Shown here: in pieces, positions 54,641 through 64,000 of the stretch | How positions within the stretch are numbered: position 1 is the stretch's first letter | How the letters are laid out: each line of letters opens with the position of its first letter | NCBI GenBank assembly: GCA_007258455.2 | Contig: VDFB02000003.1 | Location: 45,573,889-45,637,888 of the forward strand | Length of the DNA stretch: 64,000 nucleotides | DNA from: Sequoia sempervirens | Taxonomy: Eukaryota; Streptophyta; Pinopsida; Cupressales; Cupressaceae | Direction: 5' to 3' | Translations under genes and position numbers: made by a program | The notes under the pieces: model-generated | Told to the model about the DNA's origin: nothing | What the model saw: only the letters and a program-made list of their open reading frames with translations | Databases searched by the model: none

Positions 54641-55965
54641 ACAGAGGGGAAAAAGGGTTTTTCTTCCATCATACCTATAGAAGGTGTCATTTTCTGAAGA
54701 GATATAAGTTCTACATACAAAAATATCATGAGAAGACCATGAGATCGAGCTCACAAATGAGATGTTAAGGAAAAAATAGAGGCCAAACTTACAAGATAAG
54801 TGCATGGGGTATGCAAAAGAAAAGATAAATACCTTCACCTTTTGTCACTGGATGAAGCTCGAAATGAGCTTTTATTTGCATGAAACAAAGAGAGAAGAGC
54901 AAAGTGTGTCGACTTGGAGCTTACTTGAGCTCAAGTTGTTCATTTTCAATAAAAATGAAAGTTTTTTTTTCGATAGAAACCTCCATTAGAGCTTCAAAAG
55001 GTCACCCAAATGGCAGCCTAAAGGCAAACAATTTTCATAGAGAAAAAAATCAACAAAATTTGCATCAGAAAGTGTTCAAAGTCATGGCCTTGAAGGCTTG
55101 ATTAGCTTTCAAATGGTGGAAAAAATCTAGATTTATGTTAAAAATAAGCTCTTACCTCATTTTTACAATATTTTGGCATAGGAAATCACATAGAATCTGT
55201 CAAGAAATTGCCATGATAGAGCCCAAAATATGCCCTCATTGAAACCCTTGTTAGCAGCTAGAAGGTAAACTATTCACGGAGGTTCAATGAAAAATGTGCT
55301 TTTTACATTTTTCCCATTATTTTGTGTTCGGATTAGAAACCTTATTGATGCCGACCAAAGGTATTTTTCACTTTATTTTAAAAATTCCAAACACAATTCA
55401 ATGTTTTCCATGGTCAAATGGGTCTTATGCCTTAGGCATTTTTTGCCTTATGGTGTATTTTCAAAACTTAGGCTATTTTTGCTTTGTGATTGCAAAAACC
55501 ATGCCTTAGTGTATTTCATGTCTCTTTGAAAAATTGATAAGTACTCAAGACTTATGTGATGTATTAGGTCAAGCCTTGTCTCCCAATTGCATTAGGTTAA
55601 TGTGTTATGACATTTTAGTTCTAAGTGATGTTAAGATAACTCACTTAATGATAAATGATATTTCAAAATGCAAGATAAGGGTGAGTTAGTGCCTTAGAGG
55701 GGTTTCAGTTGGCTTAAATTCTTTTACAAGCATTTGGAGTGATTGGGATTGTTATTATTTTTTCATTCATTTTGAATCGTAAAACATTATTTAAGTGATT
55801 TGCAAATCACTATATTTAATGTTATTTATAATGCAAAATGCTGATGTAATTCAAGGAATGGTGGGTCCTATTATTCTGCATTCTCATTTTGAAATGTAAA
55901 ATAATTTGGTTAAGTGATGTTATTATAAGTCACTTAATCAAATTATTATCTTATTATACCTTTTC
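54641..55965. other. Unassigned DNA, possibly the start of an LTR near 55535
   Basis: No coding relic recognised. From about 55535 (TTGATAAGTACTCAAGACTT) the text has LTR-like features up to the 62-bp repeat and a possible poly-A region near 56470, but no paired copy is in the window. Confidence 0.35.
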
Positions 55966-56127
55966 AAAGCGATGACTAGCCAACATACCAAAAGTGTGGG
56001 TCAAACAGGTTGAAGACATGTGTGAGCAAAGTGATGACTAGCCAACATGGAAAAAGTGTGGGTCAAACAGGTTGAAGACATGTGTGAGCAAAGTGATGAC
56101 TAGCCAACATGGAAAAAGTGTGGGAGG
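55966..56127 (+). repeat. 62-bp tandem repeat, 2.6 copies
   Basis: GATGACTAGCCAACAT starts units at 55971, 56033 and 56095, exactly 62 bp apart. The units are nearly identical (GTGTGGGTCAAACAGGTTGA inside), so the expansion is recent compared with its surroundings. Confidence 0.92.
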
Positions 56128-57850
56128 TTGTCTTTGACTATTTTTGGAGGGAATGGGCTATTTGGAGGTAGTTTTGTTACATTTTTAGTGTTACTATGGT
56201 CTTGGCTTGACTTGTTGTGGAGGACAATTTGTAGTGATTTTAGAAGGTTCTTTTTGGTCTTTTCTGCTACATCTGACCATAATCTTCTAGATGGACTTGT
56301 GTGAAGGAGTTGTTTGAATTTTTGCTTAAGTAACTTCAAATTGTATTGTTGAAGTTATTTCTTTCTTTCTTTCTATAGGCATTGTAGCTTACTTTGGAGC
56401 TTTTTTTAGGAAGAGGACAACATTGTGACTCAATATCAAACATTTATAACAATATGTAACACCATTTTTATTAATGAAATTCATTGTTTTACCTTCTTAG
56501 AAGCTACTTAATTGTGTGCAGTGTGGTGATTGATTAATGTTCTTGTGAGTTTTTATAACTCCTTGAATGTTTGTATCATTTTAGCACCTTTAGGTAGAAT
56601 AAACATATATTTTTGTAGGTTGTAAGTTGTGCATTGGTTCAATAGTTATTTTAGTTGTGGAGAGTTTTTCCCTTCACAGTGGCAAGTGAACCAAGCCTCC
56701 TTGCAAAACACTTATGCATTGATATGTTAAAATATCTGAGTTGTGTTAAGCTGAGTTTTTTGATGAAATTGTGCATTAAAGCAGTTGTATAGGTTTGAGA
56801 AATCAAATCAGATTCATCACCATAGGGGTTTAGTTTTCTTTTCATGTTTTTTCCTCCCCTTCTCCTACTAAGGAATAGTTTAGGTGACACCAAAAGGGGA
56901 TCCAACCCATAATCTTGAGGTCTACCTTCATGATAGGATACCCACAGTATAAAAGTAGTCCCATGTTGCTCCAAATTTGTTGAGTTCTTTCACAACTTGG
57001 TAGAGGGGTGCAAATTTGGATGGTTAACAATAGCAATATGTGTACATAAAACATTTGTATAGTTGTTTTTTTGTGTTCAAAGATTTATGCAATAAAGAGT
57101 GAAATTATATGCTCTTTTGGAAGAAAAAAACTGTCTTTTGTAAGTTTAGATATCAAGGAAAAGTAAGTTATGTTTATCTTGTATTCTTTACACTTTAATT
57201 AAAATGATAAAGAAAGATGAATTGACTTGGCTTACGGGAATATTTATTTCTCATATATGTAGGGTAGTATGTAGGAAGAAAAAAACAAAATGGAATCTTG
57301 GAAACTTATGCATGCATGTACTCAAGAAAACTAAAGTTTAGTTTGCTATTGATTTACAAAGTGATCCAATTTACTCTTGTAGGAAATATAGGAAAATAAA
57401 ATAGGAACTCTAGAAAAACTTGTGACATTGTGGAAACAACTTTCAGATTTAGAAAAGAACCACCATATTAAATTTTGATAGAACCTTTAGTTCAATAAAC
57501 AAGTGAGATTAGATGAACAAATAAATTCAAGAGACAAGTTTGTGCGCTACTATATGTATAGATTGAGTGAATATGAAAATTTACAACTATGTGGACATTA
57601 AAACCATGGTAAGTGATGGATAAAATCGAACAATAAATATTAATGTGAACTTACATAAATAAAGTTAATAGAACTAAAGTAAAATAAAACCATATACATA
57701 ATTAATTAATTATAATATAAAATACAACAAATAAGAAAATTAGAAAACAAATATTATAAAAACTATATTCAATAAAAAAATTAAAAAAAATTAAATATAA
57801 TTAAAAACTTTATTTAACATCAAATTTTATTTAAACATTTATACTAAACT
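56128..57850. other. Unassigned DNA, LTR-like in part
   Basis: Includes a (CTTT)n run near 56360 and a possible polyadenylation region near 56470. The rest to 57850 is very AT-rich. Weak minus frames at 56650-57050 are not supported as genes. Confidence 0.35.
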
Positions 57851-57985
57851 TGATAGCCCACTTGTGATGGTCGACCATCATAGGCCGCCATCACATACGG
57901 CTAAGGGGCTGCCCAAGGTGTAGCCTTAGTAGAAGGGTTGCAGCCTATGGGCTGGAATGCCCTCCCTACTTCAAAAAAATTATAC
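57851..57985. other. GC-rich island with a 16-bp palindrome
   Basis: Within DNA of about 75-80 per cent A+T, this 135-bp patch is close to half G+C. It contains the perfect palindrome TGATGGTCGACCATCA (57865-57880) and repeated GGGCTGC/GGGCTGG text. No coding frame or known RNA is recognised. It may be a fragment of another element. Confidence 0.45.
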
Positions 57986-58884
57986 CCGTTTTAATTTTCT
58001 TCCAATCTGTAATGACTGGCAAGGAATTTAGCGACCAAGTAGGGTGGTCAGTTAAAAAAATAGAGAGACTAATTTACTCTGAAAATAATTTGTATGTTCA
58101 AATCAGAACCAAACTAAAACCCCATCTTATTCTACATTGAAATCCATTTGCCATTAATGAAATGGAAAGCAGTGACTCAAGCAATGCAAATAAGTCAATT
58201 GAAGAATTGTAAAGCTTTGGCGGTTGATCTAGAATAAATTTCTAGACAGTAGGATCAAAGAGAGAGAGAGTGATTTCATATGCTGGAATTTTTTTTTTTA
58301 CAATATTCATGAATACAAATCCATTCTGAAAAAAGTGCCCGAGAATCTTGCAAATGTAACATTTTATTTCCTCCAAAGTCTGAAAACAAGAATTAGTTCA
58401 ATGGAGAATTTAGTAATAAGATTTGAAATTCTAGTTAAAATTAGTAAATGATTCATATAATTTCTTATTAAATTTATGAACCATTTCATATGAAGCGAAA
58501 TGATGTACTAATTGTAGCTTAAAAGTTAATGTAATATAAAATAACTATTTGTAAACTTTAAAAAAAGGATAATATAATGATAAGATTTTGGGTAGTAATT
58601 ATTCAAATTGGAAAAATTTGAAAATCCATTTAATTTAATAATAGATCCATACGATAAAAACTATTAAACATTAATTTCTATAAGGAAATGTTCATCAAAA
58701 ACTTAAATAAGAAAATTTAGAATAAATTTCTATAGTCAAGTTTAAACTATCAACTTTTGAATTATAAGAATGCAATCATTGAAAGAATAATGATTATTAT
58801 TTAAATTAAACAAACTAGTATGTATATAAACAATTAAAGCTATTATTATTTTTGTCTACTAATTGTGCGCCCTTGCTGAGTAAA

Positions 58885-58990
58885 CTTAGCCTACTGGTGA
58901 AACAGTGGAAAGCTTCCCTAATTGTGGGCTCAAATTTTGGAAGCTAACCTTAAGAGTAAGTTGGCTCTTATGGTACTCACCTAAAAAATA
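58885..58990 (+). mobile_element. Possible tRNA-derived SINE head
   Basis: TAGCCTACTGGTG (58887-58899) resembles an RNA polymerase III A box and GGGCTCAAATTTTGG (58926-58940) a B box, about 30 bases apart as in tRNA-derived SINEs. The text in between (GTGGAAAGCTTCCC) could form a short hairpin. No clear tail or target duplication was found. It could instead be a decayed tRNA gene; it does not fold into a convincing tRNA by eye. Confidence 0.4.
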
Positions 58991-61900
58991 CTTCTTGTTG
59001 GGAAAAGGGTAAGAAATATTGCATAAAATAAAACCTATGACTAAGGGTGATGCACCAAATTTGATTACCTAAAACTTGAATAGCTACTTTTACATAGTTT
59101 AAATCAACAAAAAACTTCAACATGCATTACTCAAGACTTATATGATTTTACATCAGTGTTTCATAAGAATATTATAACACTCACAATCCTAGAAGGAATA
59201 CATACACTCTTTACAACTTGAACTACTTGCATTCCAACACAACTTACAACCTACAAACATACATATTTCTTCTGCATAAAGGTGCTAACAATGAGACACA
59301 ACAACAAGGATCACATGTATCACAAGAAAATTGCATCAATAATTTAACCACAGACAATAACATAGATTTTGAGAAGGAAAAATTGCTTAAATTTATTGAT
59401 CTCCAAAGGTGTAATACTACTATACATGTCTGTAAAAGAGTTACAATGTTGTCTCTTGCTGAAAGAACTCCAAAATGAGTTACAATATAGCATGAGAATG
59501 AGAAAAACTAACTTCAAAAATGATGTTTGAAGTTACTTTATGCTTTTCCAAGTATGTCCACAAAGATAAGAACTTCAACCTCCTTTGGTCATGCACAACA
59601 ATAAAGCCTATTTTTTATCCCCTTAAAAAACTCTAAAAAGGCTTTAAAATGAAGAAAAGGTCAAGCCTTCACCTCTCCTACCATAAAAGCACTTAAAAAT
59701 TCTTCTAGATGCTTTCAAACCCTCCAAAAATGAGACAAAATAGTTCCTGTATCTCTTCCACTTGTTGGATAACTTGCCAAACCTCCCCCTAGATGCTTGG
59801 CATAAACCATAAATCCTCAACTATATCCCTTTGACCATAACTTGAAAGAACATGCCTACAATTACATAGCATTAATAACTTAGTGATTTATAACTTATCA
59901 CTTTATAATATTCTTTACATTCCAAATCAGCTTTTAACTCTTGCAAGAATAAAGGGGACACTTGGTTCAGCCTTGTCTTGAAAAGTTATACTTTGCGAAT
60001 TATGCAAAAGGGAAACACAAAGCATAAAGCATTTAAAAATTTACACAAGGGTGTATTAGTTTATGAATGAAATATTTTTAAAACAAAGGCAAAAAATGCT
60101 AGTTGATGGTTGGCTAAACTTTAGGGCAAAAAGAAACCCTAAGGAAGCCCACATCCAAACTCATTCCACATTTCATTTTCTTACTTTGCATTCTTTTTTG
60201 AGGGCACCGCCATGGTCTGAACCCGAGCTTTCATGGAGTGTCTAGAGTTTTTTCTGGAGCTTTCATATGCAGATCTCTGTGTTGAAGCCGAGTTGGGTAA
60301 GCTCTAGTTGTATACACATTTCCCTTTTTCCATCATTATTTTTGAATAACATGTTGTTTCGAGCTCTATTATGTAGAAAATAATTTTTATTTTTTATTTT
60401 TCGTAATTTTCTCTTCATACTCGATTTTGATAAACTTCATGATCTTGTTTCTAAGAAAATGAAAACAAAAAATCCTTCTCTACACTCGACCCTTGAAGGA
60501 ACAACTAAAAGTCTAGAACTAATTTAACTTTTATCTACAAAACTTAAGTCTAGAGAACCCTCAATCACCATTAATATTCTACGTTTTAATTTTCTAGAGA
60601 AGAGAAATGAAACACCCCATAAATGTTCCTGCATTTATAAAAACATTTCACCCATTATTTATTTTGAGTATGTAATGTTTCTAGGTTTCATTTGCATTAA
60701 TAGAGGGTTTTATTTCTCGAGCTTCTATCTCAGGCCATAACTTGATCACTTGTATTTTCTAGAAGATGAAGGGAAAAAACCCTCCACTCTTAACACTCGG
60801 TGTCTGTGAACCCTCATTCTTCTATGTATTTTCCTGCTCAATGCTTTGATTCTTTTGCAAGAAATAATGGTGAGGAAGTATTGCAGGTTTATATCCATTT
60901 TGCAGGTCATGGGTTCCATATTTTGTAGATCATGGCCATCCCTTTGCATACTTTGCATAGAATATGAAGGAAACTCTGCATATCTTTTCCTCTTAAAAAA
61001 TCTTGCTCTAAGTATTATTTTTGCAAGGTCTATCAAGGGTTTTATTTTTAAAAACCACTATAGCTCGAGCTCAAAAATCCTTGTAAGCATATTTTGGGTT
61101 TGCTCTATTCATCTATAGGTATGCTCAAAGGTTTGCTTTACACAATGCTTTACAAAACTCAACTACCATTTTTATTATTATAGCATGATTTCCTATATGA
61201 CAGTTTGAAAACTAAGAGGACTTCATTTGATCATTGTTTTCCACTATTTCACTAGCTAAGACCTTGCATGAGTAACATTATTGTTGTCATCCTTGATAAA
61301 CTTCAAAACCTTGGTTTTAATGACATTCCCTTATGATTTTCACTACTATTGTTCTTGCTCTTTGATTTATTCCTTTAGTGCAATGAATGTCCCTTATAAT
61401 TGTGACTGAGATTGCCTTTTTACTTGACTAAAAAATATTCATCATTAACTCTTTCTATATTGTAGACCAATTTTGGTTATTATGCATTTATTTTAACCTT
61501 TGAAACTTGCATCCATTTGAAATGACTAGCCTTCTCCTTGGTTTTCCCTTGTAAATTTCGTCAACACTCTTAAAGAATTCCTTTGCAAAATTTATCTTTC
61601 ATTGTTCACTATCCACTATAATGATTTGAGAACATACATGGGGTGTATGATGTCTTCCATACATGACTATAAAATATGTTTGTATGTTAAATTAGTAACC
61701 ATATTTGTTGCTTGAACAATATGAAGAACTACTACTCTCAATGCTACAAATGGCTATCCCTCATATATAGTTACTTGCCCATTGATTATGATACCTTGTA
61801 CTATTCACTGTAATGCATCACTATCCTCCAATGATTTGGGTTGTTTCATGATAGTGGCTCCATTATTTGAAGATTCTTGAACTATTATCATTATGAACAC

Positions 61901-63179
61901 TTTTCAAATGATATTCCTTTAAGCTATATAGGCTACTTCTTAGTGCCCCCTCTCAAAAACCAAGGGGGAAACATGCTAGGCTCAACCCTTGTGGGAGCCC
62001 ATTTTACTCCACATGGTGTGATTTCAAAAGAAAAATAATCCAAGAATGAAAAATGTACCTATACCTGCACAGTGAACAAACATGTTAGATAAAACAATGA
62101 AGCTCAAAATTTGATGGATATTGATGATGATCTTCTACTTTTCCTTGATATTTGTGATAACTGTAAAACTGATAAAGTAATTCCTTAAGAGAGTAAATTA
62201 TATGTTTGTTGATGTTGTATATGAGGAGCGTAGGAATCCTAAGCTCTAACACCAACTTTTCAATCCCCTATAGGTAACTTCCAGAGCAACAGAGCAACTT
62301 CTAGAGCAACCAAGCGAGAGGAGCTAAAGATGCACAACAGTTCAACCTTGGGTTTTGTCATTCAAGAAATGATGGATCCCTATTCCTTTCATATACTCAT
62401 CTTTTTATTTAAATGTATAGTTTACTTTTATATTGCATTGAATTAGTCAATTCCCATGGCTTGTGTGGGACATCATACATCTATAATTATGAATAAAAGA
62501 TAACAATTTCTGCAAAAGTTGTGCAATCTTTTCTCTTGTAAACACTTGAATAATAAAACTAAAATTTAATTTGATAGCATATTTTGTGTAATGATAAAAA
62601 ATTTAGCAGAAATTTTATGTGTACCTTTTATCTTTAGTTGCAAATGTTGTTCCAACTCTACCTGATTGAGCTAAAAGAAAAATTAGGTAACGGTTATAAA
62701 GAATACCTGCATTTTAAATTGAATTGGGCTTCACATATAAGTAGTCATACAAATATAACAAGAAGTATTCAATTGGGAATTTTTTTTTTATTAAGAGAAT
62801 TTAGAATTGAACTTGAATGATACATAAGTATCAACCATTCAACCATTATCATTTAACTTAGGTCTCAAAAATTAAGTTTATTTAATTTTTGGTAGAGTCA
62901 ATTTTATTCTTATCTTATTGGTGTTTATTGTGGAGTTGAGGAAATTATTTTCATTTATATTTAATTTGCAATTACACATGATTATTTTATGTAAAACTAC
63001 TTAGGGAAATATGGTTCTTCCATTACAAACCTCCTATATATATATATATATATTTATAACATTTCTTAACTAGTTAAACAAAGGGAAACAAATATAGGAT
63101 AGAAAAGGAAAAAATGTTTTGTTGATAGATTTTTGAACTTATCAAGCTTGAAAGGGTGATTGTTGCTACACCTTAATAG
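58991..63179. other. Long AT-rich stretch with no recognised gene
   Basis: Weak short frames only. A GC-richer patch near 60200-60300 (AGGGCACCGCCATGGTCTGA, then GGTAAGCTC) looks like a leader with a splice donor but leads to nothing recognisable. (TA)n lies near 63040. Confidence 0.4.
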
Positions 63180-63693
63180 GGTATGTATAGGATCATCACA
63201 GAAAAAATAGGCCCTTAAGTGGCAAAAAAATTAGAAAAATCGGAGTTAGGAAACTTGACATAAAAATTTGAATAAGTTATCCATATTATTTAAAAAATAT
63301 GTAAGAATAGAATTTGTAGAAAATTGAATGTAGCTTCTAAACTACTAGGTTTATTTTAAAAAGAAAAAAACCTATTTGCTGAAAATTTGAAATTTCAATG
63401 TAGTAGTACTTAAATTTCAGGGAAAAATAAGAAGTAGGTGTCTGTCTGACCACCCTAACCACAATAAAATGATAGTAATTTTTTATAATATTTTAGATAT
63501 AAGTAGAGGACTCATGTCCAAATATGATGAATATTTTTTTGTAATTTTTTTCCAAGTAAATAATTAATTATGAATTTTTTATTACAACTTTTAAAAAATA
63601 TAAAAACTCGTATGTTTGACCACCTTAACTTGGTCAAAACTTCATGAAATTCATTTTTTTTTTTAATCCTATAGTATGTGAAGCATAGAATGA
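63180..63693 (-). repeat. 0.5-kb dispersed repeat, inverted copy
   Basis: The reverse complement of this segment follows 41822-42310 from end to end, with point changes and small indels. Similarity stops at both edges, which helps define the repeat unit. Confidence 0.82.
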
Positions 63694-64000
63694 GACTTGT
63701 TGGAACTGTAAAAAATTTGTTGATTTTACATAGTGTTCACTTTCATAATTTTCCAAATAAGTCCCACAACGAACACATTTTGCTCACATTCTGCCCATTT
63801 TTGCCCCATAGAATCATCTATGTCTGCATTTTGCACATTCTGGTTCTTATTGGCGTGAGTTCATTTGTGTTTCCCCAACTCATGTTGTGCTTTTTCCTAG
63901 CAAACGTTTATGTTGCCTATTAGCAAGACGTTTCTGATGTCACGACGATTGGAGTTTACTCGCAGGCACCATTTCACAGGACTTCTTTGTGGTCTCGGTG
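63694..64000. other. Unassigned DNA at the window end
   Basis: Less AT-rich than its left neighbour, but no frame, terminal motif or RNA gene is recognised before the window ends. Confidence 0.4.

Noticed and set aside
56651..57054. Two minus-strand ORFs
   Set aside because: They overlap in different frames in what looks like LTR-flanking DNA. No domain or conserved pattern is visible.
58885..58960. A tRNA gene
   Set aside because: Only A-box and B-box-like motifs are present; acceptor and anticodon stems do not pair by eye.
59218..59478. Plus-strand ORF of 86 codons starting NYLHSNTTYN
   Set aside because: No similarity recognised, no splice or start context, and chance ORFs of this size are expected in AT-rich DNA.

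Overview
The window looks like a stretch of a large, transposon-rich plant genome. It is AT-rich and holds introns, LTR retrotransposons, a plant-type Helitron with an RPA-like gene, a CACTA-type terminus and a plant mobile domain (PMD) gene. A gymnosperm is my best guess, from the long decayed LTR elements and low gene density, but this is inference. I see no intact, clearly functional host gene. Almost every coding stretch is a relic broken by stops or frameshifts.

Layout. 1-6782 is the 3' part of an autonomous-type Helitron: an RPA70-like gene, a Rep/Pif1-helicase gene with ten stops and one frameshift, and a textbook 3' end (hairpin plus CTAG before T). 6783-22400 is a graveyard of host-gene pieces: one exon like farnesyl diphosphate synthase; two direct copies plus a sliver of a COG1-like gene (Golgi tethering complex) on the minus strand, separated by a foldback hairpin; a PPR fragment; a long minus-strand ORF of unknown family; two chaperonin-60 exons; a CACTA terminus; and an unrecognised multi-exon gene whose introns carry about 14 copies of a hairpin-bearing repeat and whose penultimate exon appears three times.

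22622-33908 is a large LTR retrotransposon with a degraded gag but no recognisable pol. Its 3' LTR is cut short by a minus-strand LTR (33909-35476). Next to that LTR's polypurine tract, in the opposite orientation, is a PMD pseudogene (36518-37990) that ends at an assembly gap of 100 N. 38091-42300 holds two CT-microsatellite/AT-rich blocks, a second foldback and a 0.5-kb repeat that recurs inverted at the far end of the window. 42298-45588 is the body and 3' LTR start of another retroelement. 45792-49856 is a minus-strand Ty3/gypsy element with primer-binding site, gag and protease but no reverse transcriptase.

50300-64000 is mostly unassigned AT-rich DNA with tandem repeats, a GC-rich island and a possible tRNA-derived SINE.

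The genes do not form a pathway. What unites the window is repeated insertion and decay. Coding relics are often broken by stops one C-to-T or G-to-A change away from Gln, Arg or Trp codons, while reading frames stay long, as expected for methylated, silenced plant transposons.
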